Source of the DNA: Ornithinibacillus xuwenensis
Lineage (GTDB): Bacteria > Bacillota > Bacilli > Bacillales > Amphibacillaceae
Direction of reading: 5' to 3'
NCBI RefSeq assembly: GCF_039614845.1
Contig: NZ_JBDIML010000003.1
Coordinates: forward strand, 574,819 to 638,818
DNA: 64,000 nucleotides
Part shown: positions 49,885-59,500 of the stretch, piece by piece
Layout: each line of letters begins with the position of its first letter
How positions within the stretch are numbered: the first letter of the stretch is position 1
Notes under the pieces: generated by a model
Told to the model about the DNA's origin: nothing
The model's database searches: none
Seen by the model: the letters and a program-made list of their open reading frames with translations, nothing else
Translations under genes and position numbers: made by a program

Positions 49885-52785
49885 TTATTCATTTATCCCT
49901 TCAACAATATAACGATATAACTTATTCTGGACAGGCTTTTCCATTATCATATTCATATGGACTACCGGAATATTATTCCCCTTCTTATCAAGCATCGTGT
50001 CCTGCTCAACTGTGTCTTTATCCGGATTTGCTTTTCCAAGGTAGTAAAAATTACTTCCTTCGTCATCATCCTTTTTAATAAAGATATGAATATCCATTTT
50101 TCTTTCATAAGCATGAATTATTTTTTGAACTTCTTCAGATTGAATTGACCTATTACTTCTCGTATACCATTTAAATATCTCAGGACTAATGAATTCATCT
50201 CCATAGGCCACACTTGATTCTACTTCATCATCTTTATGATAAGTTACAAAGATTGGACATGTACCATGTTTTGGTTTATAACCGTACATTGTCGAACTCT
50301 CATCACTATCCCAATTAAGAAGCTTGCATGCATCTTTTCTTGAATACTTTTCGTATAAAGTCAGTGCTTGGCTACAATTATACTTAATACTCTTCTCTAT
50401 ACCACTTGATACAATATCATTTATTAAATGAAGGAAATACCGATTTAATTGTAAACTCTTTATGATTGATTCATTAAATGAGTAATTTTTGTCTTGCCCC
50501 AACAAGATAATTGGTTGTTCTCCGTACTTTTTCTTATCAGACTGTGTAAAAAATGATAAGTCAAAAATTCGTTGCATAGATTCCAATGTTTTCTTATCAG
50601 TTGAACATCCCGCTTCTTCCAAATGAGAAAGGTATTCTGTTTCATCTACTTTTCCATTCTCTATAAGTAGTTTTAAAAGAAGAAGTTCGTGTTTACGTTT
50701 ACCATTTAAAAGTTCTATAGATAGCATTGTTAACACTTTTTCTTCGTAAAGATTTATACTTGGCACTTCTTCATTCATTTTTAGTAAAAATTGATAGTAA
50801 TTTTTATACTTATCAATAATTACTACCGGATCAATAGAGTGGTTAGTGATAAAATCAATTAAATCGGGAACTCTGCCCAATCTGTTTTTAAGTTCAATAT
50901 ATGCCTCTCTTAACACTTTTACCGCAGTAAGATTACTACTGTTTATAGATTTAAATATCTGCTTTCTTGCTACTTCTTCAAAGTTAACAGTCGATATTCC
51001 TTTAATGTAGCTAGTTTCCGAAGTATGTCTTCTTATAATATCTTTGTTCTGTGACTTATCTCCAGATAAAGCAATTGGTATTAGATAATTGTTTTTGTAG
51101 TTACCAATGAAATCAATAATAGTAACAAAGTCTTTAGAATCATGTTTTCTAAGCCCTCGACCCAATTGCTGAATAAATATAATACTAGATTGCGTCTGCC
51201 TTAACATTACGACTTGATTTACACTTGGTATATCAATACCTTCGTTAAATATATCAACTGTTATAATATAATCTAGCAAACCATTTTCTAATTTAGAAAC
51301 CTGCCATAATCTTTCTTCCTGTGCGTTATCACCAGTCAAAGCTACTGTTCGTAAACCTCTCTCATTCAAAGCATGTGATAACTTTTCCGCTTCATCTTTC
51401 CGGCTGCAGAACATTAACCCTTTTACTTTTTCACCAGAATAACCATAATAATTAATCTTATCTAAGATATGAGTTACCCGTTCCTCTGTTACTAATTTAA
51501 ATAGAATAGTAGTATCATCAATTAATTTACCATTATATTCAAAGTCTGTAACTCCAAAATAATGGAATGGACAAAGCATGTCCTCTTCTAGCGCTTCTTG
51601 TAATCGAATTTCATATGCAATATTATAGTCAAATAGCTCATAAATGTTAAAATCATCAGTTCTTTCAGGAGTTGCGGTCATACCCATTAAGAACTTAGGT
51701 GTAAAATAGTCTATTACTTTCAAATAGGATTTTGCTCCAGCTTTATGGACCTCATCGATTAATATATAATCGAATTCACTAGAATCAAAACTTTCTAGGT
51801 TCTCTTTTTGGGATATTGTTTGTATCGTAGCAAATAAAAATCTAGCTTCAGTCTGCTTTGTTGAACCTGATAAGATACCAAAATCTTTTTCCAATCCACC
51901 AAGAATTCTTTGGAAATCAGACTTCGCCTGATTAAGGATCTGCTCCCGATGGACAATAAATAACATACGTTTCGGTGCAAAACGTCTGACATCAAAAGCA
52001 GATAAATATGTTTTACCTGTACCAGTCGAGGAAATTACTAATCCCTTGTTATGGCCCTTTTCCCTCACATTAGCAATTTGTTTCAAAGCGGCCTCTTGCA
52101 TCTTATTAGGTTTTATCTTCAGAGATTCTTCCAAAGGGTTTAGATTGTAATCCTCAGGAAAATCAACGACTTTTTCTACAGTTTTATAATCTATTGGTTT
52201 ATATTCTTCTTCATATTTGTTAATCCAAGTATCATTTAAGATTAAGCCCATTTCCCACATTTCTTCAAACTGATCTTTAAAGTGCTGAACCAAATCACCA
52301 TCTTCATGTGACGTCAACTGCACATTCCATTCATGATTGACTTTCAAAGCTTTTGCAGTTAGATTAGAACTGCCTACTATTAAAGAGTAATAGTTATCTC
52401 TTTCAAATATATAGCCTTTAGAATGAAAACCTTCAACATTCGCCAGTCGCACCTCAACATTTGTAATTTTTAATAGTTCTTTAAATACCTTTGGTTGGTT
52501 AAAGTTTAAAAATGTAGAAGTTAATATTCTCCCCGAAATTCCTTTTCTTTTCAAATCAAGTAAATGAGACTTTAATGTAGCTAAACCACTTTCAGTAATG
52601 AATGCTACAGAGAATAAAAAACTTTTGCAGTTATCTAATTCTTCTACAATTGAAGTTAATACGTTTTCGTTTCTTTTTTGATTATTTATTAAGAATTTCG
52701 GTGAATATCTACCATTATTACTAATTTTTCTATCAATAAATCCTTTATGTAATGCTGATTCCAAATCCCTAACAAGTTGATCCAT
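49885..52785 (-). CDS. PLD-nuclease / SF2 helicase / DUF3427 protein
   Basis: This 966-residue protein has three parts. The N-terminal phospholipase-D-type nuclease domain (about residues 30-190) has the HxK motif in EGFHSKGYIFERD followed by VGSSNLTAKAL. The superfamily 2 helicase (about 220-580) has Walker A SSTGTGKT near 255, DEVH near 343 and motif VI QQLGRGLRKH near 540. The C-terminal DUF3427 region runs from about 620 to the end. One PLD motif per chain implies dimerisation. It is predicted to unwind and cut DNA or RNA. The NUDIX gene upstream is probably cotranscribed. A defence role is suspected but not shown. Confidence 0.88.
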   Translation of the reverse strand: MDQLVRDLESALHKGFIDRKISNNGRYSPKFLINNQKRNENVLTSIVEELDNCKSFLFSVAFITESGLATLKSHLLDLKRKGISGRILTSTFLNFNQPKVFKELLKITNVEVRLANVEGFHSKGYIFERDNYYSLIVGSSNLTAKALKVNHEWNVQLTSHEDGDLVQHFKDQFEEMWEMGLILNDTWINKYEEEYKPIDYKTVEKVVDFPEDYNLNPLEESLKIKPNKMQEAALKQIANVREKGHNKGLVISSTGTGKTYLSAFDVRRFAPKRMLFIVHREQILNQAKSDFQRILGGLEKDFGILSGSTKQTEARFLFATIQTISQKENLESFDSSEFDYILIDEVHKAGAKSYLKVIDYFTPKFLMGMTATPERTDDFNIYELFDYNIAYEIRLQEALEEDMLCPFHYFGVTDFEYNGKLIDDTTILFKLVTEERVTHILDKINYYGYSGEKVKGLMFCSRKDEAEKLSHALNERGLRTVALTGDNAQEERLWQVSKLENGLLDYIITVDIFNEGIDIPSVNQVVMLRQTQSSIIFIQQLGRGLRKHDSKDFVTIIDFIGNYKNNYLIPIALSGDKSQNKDIIRRHTSETSYIKGISTVNFEEVARKQIFKSINSSNLTAVKVLREAYIELKNRLGRVPDLIDFITNHSIDPVVIIDKYKNYYQFLLKMNEEVPSINLYEEKVLTMLSIELLNGKRKHELLLLKLLIENGKVDETEYLSHLEEAGCSTDKKTLESMQRIFDLSFFTQSDKKKYGEQPIILLGQDKNYSFNESIIKSLQLNRYFLHLINDIVSSGIEKSIKYNCSQALTLYEKYSRKDACKLLNWDSDESSTMYGYKPKHGTCPIFVTYHKDDEVESSVAYGDEFISPEIFKWYTRSNRSIQSEEVQKIIHAYERKMDIHIFIKKDDDEGSNFYYLGKANPDKDTVEQDTMLDKKGNNIPVVHMNMIMEKPVQNKLYRYIVEGINE

Positions 52786-52844
52786 TAATATCCTCCTCTA
52801 CCATTCCCATCAATAAACTACTAAATTGGTTGGATAGACAATAG

Positions 52845-53237
52845 TCAAAATCCTTTGGCTAATTTACCTATTGCTGGAATATCTGCTGGTGCCCAGTCTA
52901 ATGATGGAAGTTCTTGAGGATCTAGCCACTTGATTTTTACATGCTCAGTTAATGTTGGTGCTCCTTCAACCAGATAACAAATAAATGTAGTTAAATGAAC
53001 TATACCAAAGTCATATTCATGCCTTGTATATTCAACTTTATCCTCCACCTTAATTTTACACTTCATCTCTTCTTCAATTTCCCTGCGTAAAGCATCTTCT
53101 GGTAATTCACCTTTTTCGATCTTTCCACCTGGAAATTCCCATTTATACGGTAGGGATTTAACAGGACCTCGTTGCGCACATAGTATTTTTCCGTCTTTAA
53201 CTATTACTGCTCCTACAACATGTATATCTTTCTTCAT
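52845..53237 (-). CDS. MutT-like NUDIX (deoxy)nucleoside triphosphate pyrophosphohydrolase
   Basis: This 130-residue NUDIX hydrolase has the box GGKIEKGELPEDALRREIEE (Gly-x5-Glu-x7-REUxEE pattern) near residue 38 and NUDIX-typical VVGAVIVKDGKILCAQRG at the start. It is of the MutT/CTP-pyrophosphohydrolase type that removes oxidised or modified nucleotides. It lies 59 bases upstream of the PLD-helicase gene on the same strand, a pairing seen with this helicase class. Cytosolic. Confidence 0.92.
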   Translation of the reverse strand: MKKDIHVVGAVIVKDGKILCAQRGPVKSLPYKWEFPGGKIEKGELPEDALRREIEEEMKCKIKVEDKVEYTRHEYDFGIVHLTTFICYLVEGAPTLTEHVKIKWLDPQELPSLDWAPADIPAIGKLAKGF

Positions 53238-54010
53238 TTGTTCCTCCTAAAATAATCAGTTTTCATTTATTTATTACGAATAACAATTCTAAAATATATT
53301 TATTTTTTTGTTAAGATCAACATTTTACCCTTCTCGAACTTAAAACTCTTGTAGCTATTATCCAAATCAAAGTGAACCCCTATATTGAAAAAAATCCGCC
53401 AAGACATCTTCGGGTCCACTCTGTCCATTTTTTACACCAGTTAATCCCTTGAGTTTATTTCAAAGTATATGTACCTCACTTAGTCCTGATTAAGCTTACA
53501 TTTCATTAGACTAAAGTGTTCATCGTTGTAATTATTTCGGACTTCCAAACTAAGAATTCTATCTTTTACTCCTCTATCCGAGGTGTATCTAGTTATAACT
53601 CCCAGTTTATATTTTCAAAACTGCTGGTCCTTAAAATTGAAAAATTGTTCTAACGTTTCATTAAAGCCAGCTAGACAATTCTATATTCAGAAATGATTAG
53701 ATCTAAAACTGAATCTTCATTGTAAAAAATTATTTCTATAGAAATTTTGATAGTAAAATTTTCTTATTATATAGTTATTTTATCACAAATTAATATACAA
53801 TTTTGGACAAAGTTGTGGTTTTTGGACCGTGAACGTCAAATGGATATTAACTCACTATACAGTGTTCCTTCTTTTATTAAGCTCCTATTAGCGATAAACT
53901 CTATATGTTTCAATTGACAACTACTCTTCACATGAAAATTTGATTCTTAACCCATATTCAGTCAAGTTTTATAAGAAAGCATTAGTTCCCTATCCAATTC
54001 TTCAAATCCA
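53238..54010. other. AT-rich region without a gene
   Basis: Frequent stops occur in all frames. One short open stretch on the minus strand (about 53385-53475) encodes GVKNGQSGPEDVLADFF, flanked by stops, and could be the tail of a lost gene; I could not assign it. No repeats, terminators or RNA motifs were evident until 54011. Confidence 0.45.
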
Positions 54011-54025
54011 TGCTATACTAATTAA

Positions 54026-54132
54026 GCGATGAGCTGATTTGTGTAAGTCGAGGAATCGCAATAATGTGAATGTGAACACATGATTCTTCGCCACAAATAT
54101 ACGTAGGAAACGTCTGTATTTATACAGGCGTT
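54026..54132 (+). ncRNA. Unclassified structured RNA / leader with terminator
   Basis: An extended -10 promoter (TG-C-TATACT, 54011-54019) precedes a nested fold: ATTTGTG (54038-54044) with CACAAAT (54092-54098), CGAGGAATC (54049-54057) with GATTCTTCG (54082-54090), and TGTG with CACA within. It ends in an intrinsic terminator (AACGTCTGTAT / ATACAGGCGTT, then six T near 54130). It lies 150 bases before the M3 peptidase gene. I do not recognise it as a known riboswitch. Confidence 0.6.
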
Positions 54133-54282
54133 TTTTCTTATTTAAAGACTTTTGTGCACACAAAAAATGGGTGTGTCATTTGCTTCCTTCTCCATCTTCT
54201 TTGAAATGCTAGATTTACGAAACAGGATTCGGTAAGATACTTATAGAGGCAATAAATTTAATAGGGGGAAGGAGAGTTATCC

Positions 54283-55983
54283 ATGACACAAGATTTAGGT
54301 CATAATTATTATAAAGAATTAATCGATTTACAAGATGTTTCAGGTGTAGAAGCTCAAATTCAACGCTTACTTGATGCTCCGATTGAATCTGTTTCTGATT
54401 TAGAAAAGTGGTTAGAAGATGAAAAGAATTTAACGAACAAAATTGCGGAGGCCATGATAGGTCACGAGGTCGACTTCAACCGAAATACGGAGGATGCTCA
54501 AATCAAGGAGACTTATCTCCACGATCAGCAAGTGATTCAACCACTGTTATTGAAATACGAAGCAAAACTGAATGAAAAATGCTGTGAGTCTCCTTATTTT
54601 AATGAATTAGATGAAGATCGTTACGGCTTAATGCGACGTGTTCGCGAATCCAAAGTGAAACTATTTAGAGAAGAAAATATTCCATTAATGGTTAAAGAAC
54701 AAGAGCTCTCAACGAAGTATAGCGAAATTATGGGTGGCTTAACGGTTGAATGGGATGGGGAAGAAAAGCCTTTTCCATTTATCCAATCCAAGCTCGACAA
54801 TCTAGACCGTGTTGTCAGAGAAAAAGCATATAACAAGATGATGGAAGCTTATCGCCAAATTAAGCCTGATATGGATGCAATCATGGATGAGCTCGTTCAA
54901 CTACGCCATCAAATCGCTTTAAATGCTGGCTTTGAAAATTATCGTGATTATATGTTTGTGGTCAAAAACCGTGAGTATAGTGTCCAAGATTGCTATGACT
55001 TTCATGAAAATGTAGAGAAACATATTATCCCGGCTTGGAATCGCCTGGCAGAAGTGTTTAAATCCAAGCTTGGTGTTGATACATATCGTCCTTGGGATAA
55101 CACGGCTAAATTGATGAAAAACCCACCATACGCTGACGTGTCTACTTTAATGGATGGTGTTTCAGAAATGCTTGGAGAAACGGATGCTTATTTTGCAGAC
55201 CGTTTTGATTACATGAGAGAGAATGGGTTACTTGATCTTGGAGACCGCAAAGGGAAAAGTCCAGGTGGCTTCTGTACCGGCTTACCAGTTTCAGGGGAAA
55301 CGTTTGTTTTTGCGAACTTTAGTCCATCGTTTTTCTCTTTGATTGCATTAATTCATGAAATGGGGCATGCCGTAAATGGATACCTCGAGTATGCAGAGCA
55401 CGGTCCAATCGAAGAATACCAACATCGAATGGAAATAGCGGAACTGTATTCTCATGGAATGGAATTGCTCTTATTAGATAAGCTCGATCGTTTTTATCCA
55501 GAAGAAGAAGATTTTAAGAGCGCACAGCGTGAAGAACTAAGAAGAGCATTTATGATGTTATTTGGCCCATTGTCAGGGGATCTCTTCCAGCATTGGATGT
55601 ATACGAATCCTAACCACACGGCCAAAGAACGTGATGAAAAATACTTTGAAATCTCAAAACGTTATGGATTAAATCCTGTTGAAACTTCTGGGTTTGAGAA
55701 CGAAATTGGAATGAGTTGGGCAGGCACCCTTCATTATTTCCAAGTTCCTTTCTATAATATTGAATACTCCATCTCGATGCTTGGTGCTCTTCAATTACTT
55801 GAAAATTATCAAAAAGACCCACAGCAAGCTATCGAATCCTTTAAAAAAGGTGCAAGTGCCGACTACAATCAGCCTATTGCAGCTATTTATAAAGAAACTG
55901 GGGTCGATTTTGATTTTTCGGAGCCAGCCGTTAAACGGATGGGTGAATTCCTAGAAAGAGTCATTAACCAATTGGGTCACTAG
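54283..55983 (+). CDS. M3-family oligoendopeptidase
   Basis: This 566-residue zinc metallopeptidase of the M3 (thimet/PepF) family has catalytic HEMGH at residues 358-362 in LIALIHEMGHAVNGYLEY, followed by the third-ligand region EIAELYSHGMELL. It cleaves short peptides in the cytosol. It starts after GGGGGAAGGAG. Full length. A structured RNA with terminator lies upstream and a strong terminator downstream, so it is a single-gene transcript. Confidence 0.93.
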   Translation: MTQDLGHNYYKELIDLQDVSGVEAQIQRLLDAPIESVSDLEKWLEDEKNLTNKIAEAMIGHEVDFNRNTEDAQIKETYLHDQQVIQPLLLKYEAKLNEKCCESPYFNELDEDRYGLMRRVRESKVKLFREENIPLMVKEQELSTKYSEIMGGLTVEWDGEEKPFPFIQSKLDNLDRVVREKAYNKMMEAYRQIKPDMDAIMDELVQLRHQIALNAGFENYRDYMFVVKNREYSVQDCYDFHENVEKHIIPAWNRLAEVFKSKLGVDTYRPWDNTAKLMKNPPYADVSTLMDGVSEMLGETDAYFADRFDYMRENGLLDLGDRKGKSPGGFCTGLPVSGETFVFANFSPSFFSLIALIHEMGHAVNGYLEYAEHGPIEEYQHRMEIAELYSHGMELLLLDKLDRFYPEEEDFKSAQREELRRAFMMLFGPLSGDLFQHWMYTNPNHTAKERDEKYFEISKRYGLNPVETSGFENEIGMSWAGTLHYFQVPFYNIEYSISMLGALQLLENYQKDPQQAIESFKKGASADYNQPIAAIYKETGVDFDFSEPAVKRMGEFLERVINQLGH

Positions 55984-56034
55984 AGCGTTCTTATTAGGAA
56001 CTATAGGAAGTTCTATGTGAAAGAAAGCAGGATA

Positions 56035-56078
56035 AAAGGGACATACCCGTGTAAATGTAATACATGGGTATGTCCCTT
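56035..56078 (+). terminator. Terminator after M3 peptidase gene
   Basis: AAAGGGACATACCC pairs with GGGTATGTCCCTTT, 14 bp, then CTTTATA. Confidence 0.78.
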
Positions 56079-56093
56079 TCTTTATACCAATGC

Positions 56094-56180
56094 TTAACTT
56101 ACATGCTGGGCTTCCCATTACTCTATAGATACTTGCATTGATTTATCAACATCTTCCTCACTTGGAATACCTTCTCTAAA
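56094..56180 (-). pseudogene. Fragment of an amidohydrolase gene (3' end duplicate)
   Basis: The bases mirror the 3' end of the amidohydrolase gene at 58041-59375. The decoded tail REGIPSEEDVDKSMQVSIE-stop-WEAQHVS corresponds to RSIPSDEDVDRLMQAFMEKWEAEHVN of the intact protein, with one internal stop. It is a decayed partial copy about 2 kb away, on the other side of pbuE. The adjoining 56181-56330 holds only a short frame (MAKTKSAAFITSILESKK) with no known family. Confidence 0.75.
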
Positions 56181-56372
56181 TAAAATCTTTCGGCATCCTC
56201 CATACATCTCTTAGAATGCTCTTTTTAGATTCGAGAATACTTGTAATGAAAGCAGCACTTTTTGTTTTTGCCATCTCCTTGCTCCTAACCGTAATATCAC
56301 CTCCAGAAAAATAACACTTGAAAAAAAAACTAATTGCTAGTACACTATTCAAAGTGTTATAACGAAATATAC

Positions 56373-56478
56373 CTGTATAACCTCAAGAATATGGCTTGAG
56401 GGTCTCTACCAGGAACCTTAAAATCCTGATTACAGAAAATGAACATGATTCATTTTTTGTAATCGGGATTTTTGTGTT
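56373..56478 (+). promoter_or_regulatory. Adenine-type purine riboswitch with terminator
   Basis: The P1 strands CTGTA (56373-56377) and TACAG (56431-56435) enclose the purine-aptamer core (ATATGGCTTGAGG, TCTCTACCAGGAACC, AAATCCTGATTAC). The J3/1 base equivalent to position 74 is T (56430, context GATTA), which specifies adenine rather than guanine. The 3' strand of P1 is also part of a long terminator stem (to about 56470, then T-rich), so adenine binding should turn expression on, as in pbuE. Confidence 0.92.
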
Positions 56479-56524
56479 TTCAAAATCACCTTATTACCAA
56501 CATGAGAAAGGACGAGAAAAGAAT

Positions 56525-57703
56525 ATGAATTTAAAAGTTTTTATACTCGCATTATCAACGGTTGCAGTTGGGCTTGTTGAATTGATTATTGGTGGAATAC
56601 TTCCAACTATCGCAAAAGATTTAAACATTTCATTAAGCTCTGCTGGACAACTAATCACCGTTTTCGCACTTATTTATGCCGTATCCGGTCCAGTATTACT
56701 AGTGGTGACTAGCAAAATAGAACGCAAAAAGCTATATCTCATCTCCTTGTTTATCTTTTTCATCAGCAATATCATGACCTATTTCAGTCCAAATTTTACC
56801 TTTATGATGATTGCTAGGGTGTTGAGTGCGATGAGTACGGCTCTTATCGTTGTGTTATCATTAACCCTTGCTGCAAAAATTGTTCTACCAACACATCGAG
56901 CAAAGGCTGTGGGGCTCATTTATATGGGAATTAGCTCATCACTAGTCATGGGTGTACCACTTGGGATTATGATCTCCGATACGTTTGGCTGGCGCGTTAT
57001 TTTTCTTGGAATAGCTATCTTATCGATAGGTTCCTTTATACTAATTTCCATCTTTTTTGAGCGAATACAGGGGGAAAACACGACCCCACTTTCACAACAA
57101 ATCAAGGCTGTGGCTAGCTTTAAATTAGGCAGTGCACATCTTGCAACTATGTTTTTGCTAGCAGGACATTATACGCTATACGCATACTTTACCCCTTTTT
57201 TAGAAACAGAACTTCATCTAAATTCCAGTTGGATCAGTCTTTGTTATCTATTATTTGGGATTGCGGCAGTAAGTGGTGGAGCGTTCGGGGGCATACTATC
57301 CGATTCGATTGGAGCTAAAAAAAGCATCATCGTTGTTATCAGTTTGTTTGCAGCTGTACTATTCTTGTTACCTTTCACTACGTTTTCACTTATTGTATTC
57401 CTACCAGTTATGATGGTTTGGGGAGCGCTAAGCTGGAGCCTATCTCCACCACAGCAAAGCTACCTGATTCAAACAGATCCTGCTACATCGGATATTCAGC
57501 AAAGCTTTAATAATTCAGCGATTCAAATTGGTATTTCTCTTGGATCTGCATTTGGTGGCATCGTATTGAATGAAACTGGAACTGTATCACACATGTCTTG
57601 GTTTGGAGGCGCAATCGTAATCCTTTCCTTACTATGTGCAATCTTTTCATTAACAAGAAAACCGAAAGAGAGAACAGGTACTGTTTTAGCTTCGGATGTA
57701 TAA
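56525..57703 (+). CDS. pbuE: PbuE-like purine efflux MFS transporter
   Basis: This protein of about 392 residues starts from ATG 56525; the frame upstream runs through the riboswitch and is not coding. MFS of the DHA1 type with LSTVAVGLVELIIGGILPTI in helix 1 and GVPLGIMISDTFGWRVIFLG in helix 5. B. subtilis PbuE (YdhL) has the same length and the same adenine riboswitch and exports hypoxanthine and adenine. The match of riboswitch and transporter makes the assignment strong. Confidence 0.92.
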   Translation: MNLKVFILALSTVAVGLVELIIGGILPTIAKDLNISLSSAGQLITVFALIYAVSGPVLLVVTSKIERKKLYLISLFIFFISNIMTYFSPNFTFMMIARVLSAMSTALIVVLSLTLAAKIVLPTHRAKAVGLIYMGISSSLVMGVPLGIMISDTFGWRVIFLGIAILSIGSFILISIFFERIQGENTTPLSQQIKAVASFKLGSAHLATMFLLAGHYTLYAYFTPFLETELHLNSSWISLCYLLFGIAAVSGGAFGGILSDSIGAKKSIIVVISLFAAVLFLLPFTTFSLIVFLPVMMVWGALSWSLSPPQQSYLIQTDPATSDIQQSFNNSAIQIGISLGSAFGGIVLNETGTVSHMSWFGGAIVILSLLCAIFSLTRKPKERTGTVLASDV

Positions 57704-57709
57704 TAAAAT

Positions 57710-57753
57710 AGTGCACCCCAATTGTTAGATGTGTCTAACAATTGGGGTGCACT
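57710..57753. terminator. 20-bp perfect inverted repeat after pbuE
   Basis: AGTGCACCCCAATTGTTAGA and its exact complement flank a 4-base loop. T-runs are weak on both sides; it probably separates the convergent pbuE and amidohydrolase transcripts. The remainder of 57754-58040 holds nothing recognisable. Confidence 0.7.
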
Positions 57754-58040
57754 TCACTCTTGGAGTGTTCTATTATGGCTAAATTTTTAGATTTTCAATA
57801 GGAGAAAAAGTGAAAATTAGCTTATTTCATCTACAATTTCTGCTTTTGGGGTGTTTGTTGTAGAAATAGTAATATGCTAGCCTTAGCTTAGTATAATGAA
57901 TTCTACAATTCTAATAACCCCTGAAAAGATGTAACATATTGTTAACGATTACGTTGATAATAGAAAAAAATCAACAAAGGAAGAGTAATCCTCCCCCATC
58001 TGTTATCTTAAGCACCTATTTGCGTGTATATCATGGCAGC

Positions 58041-59375
58041 TTAATTTACATGCTCCGCTTCCCATTTCTCCATAAATGCTTGCATTAGTCTATCAACATC
58101 TTCGTCACTTGGAATACTGCGCAAAATTTCATTTTGATTGTATACTTTTCCACCTTTAACGATTAAATTAATATCCTGTGTATGCTTAATATTCTCTAAT
58201 GGGTTCTTGTTTAAGATGACTAGGTCTGCGATTTTTCCTTCTTGGATTGTTCCAATGTCCTCTAGATTAATAGACTTTGCTGCATTCACTGTTGCTGCTT
58301 GTAGTGCCTCTATTTCAGTAAACCCAATTTCCACAAATATTTCTAGTTCCCGATGCAAAGCCATTCCTGGATATGTATACATTAGGGCTGGTGTATCAGT
58401 TCCAGCAACCACCGTTCCCCCCATATCATAGTAGGTTTTAGCAATAGCTTTCGTTAAGGTATTTATTACAGCATTACTTTCTTTTATAACCCCTATAATT
58501 TCTTCATGACTTTTCCAATATTCTACAGGATGCTTCTTCTTTTCTATCGACTCTATCACCTTATTATTTGGTGACCAAATGTTTGGAAAGCTCATTGCTT
58601 GATCGAACAGAACCATCGTTGGGCAGATTTTCACATTGTACGTTAACATTTTCTCACATAGTTCTTTCACTTTTGCTTGGTCTGGTTCTTCCCAATTTAT
58701 ATGACTCCACTCTACTTGGTCCACTAGTGGATTCCATCCTTTATAAATCTCTTGGGCAAATCCAGATGCATGCTCAAACCATGTAACACCCGCTTTCGCT
58801 GCATCTAATGCTGTTAATTCCTTGGAGTTTATTAGATCAATTGCTAATTCCAAACCAATCATCTTTGCTTCATCCGCCGCCGCTTCCATAACCTCTTTTT
58901 TAATCCACCCATAAAGTTTAATAAACTTCGCTCCTACTTCAGCTTGTCTACGAACTTCTTCTCTAGCTTCTTCTGGGTCATCTGTTACGAAATTTCCATA
59001 ACTAGTTCCTCCCCATTGTCCAGGGGGTCCATCAATCATTCTATCTGATGTGTACACTCTTGGTGTCGGTGCATAATCTGGTTTTTGAATTAAGTTATGA
59101 AGTAAGAGGACGTTACCAGCTGTGTTTCGCACGGTTGTTACTCCAGATGCTACAAAATGAGGCGCAAATCCCTCGTTAATATGACAATGCATATCAATTA
59201 AGCCTGGAATAATATAGTTTCCTTTTACATCGATTGTTTCTGGCACCTCAGGCAACTCTTCATCCTGCTTTACGATTCTTTTAATCGTATTTCCTTCTAC
59301 TTCAATTGCACCTACAAAAGATACTCCATTCTCCACATCGATAATCGTTCCATTTTTAATCAGTAATTTTCCCAT
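58041..59375 (-). CDS. Metal-dependent amidohydrolase-family protein
   Basis: This protein of about 444 residues starts at ATG 59375, eight bases after AGGAGG. It belongs to the amidohydrolase superfamily (imidazolonepropionase/prolidase-like group), with YIIPGLIDMHCHINEG (HxH metal site) near residue 60, a probable Lys ligand in KFIKLYGW, FEHASGF, and VVAGTDTPALMY (metal Asp). It hydrolyses an amide or ester bond of an unknown substrate. It is divergent from an Rgg-type regulator. A decayed copy of its 3' end lies at 56094-56180. Confidence 0.9.
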   Translation of the reverse strand: MGKLLIKNGTIIDVENGVSFVGAIEVEGNTIKRIVKQDEELPEVPETIDVKGNYIIPGLIDMHCHINEGFAPHFVASGVTTVRNTAGNVLLLHNLIQKPDYAPTPRVYTSDRMIDGPPGQWGGTSYGNFVTDDPEEAREEVRRQAEVGAKFIKLYGWIKKEVMEAAADEAKMIGLELAIDLINSKELTALDAAKAGVTWFEHASGFAQEIYKGWNPLVDQVEWSHINWEEPDQAKVKELCEKMLTYNVKICPTMVLFDQAMSFPNIWSPNNKVIESIEKKKHPVEYWKSHEEIIGVIKESNAVINTLTKAIAKTYYDMGGTVVAGTDTPALMYTYPGMALHRELEIFVEIGFTEIEALQAATVNAAKSINLEDIGTIQEGKIADLVILNKNPLENIKHTQDINLIVKGGKVYNQNEILRSIPSDEDVDRLMQAFMEKWEAEHVN

Positions 59376-59500
59376 TTGCATTTCCTCCTATAATTGTTTA
59401 TCTGTATTCAATGTTCTGATTTTATTGTATAGTGATTAAAACACTCGTTTTTCAAAAATGTCATATAGTGGAATTTTCATGGTTCGAGGAGGATTGAATA

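Noticed and set aside
53931..53950. Single ATGAAAATTTG resembling the response-regulator repeats
   Set aside because: The second half-site at an 11-bp distance is missing.
56396..56524. N-terminal extension of the PbuE frame
   Set aside because: This stretch is the adenine riboswitch and its terminator.
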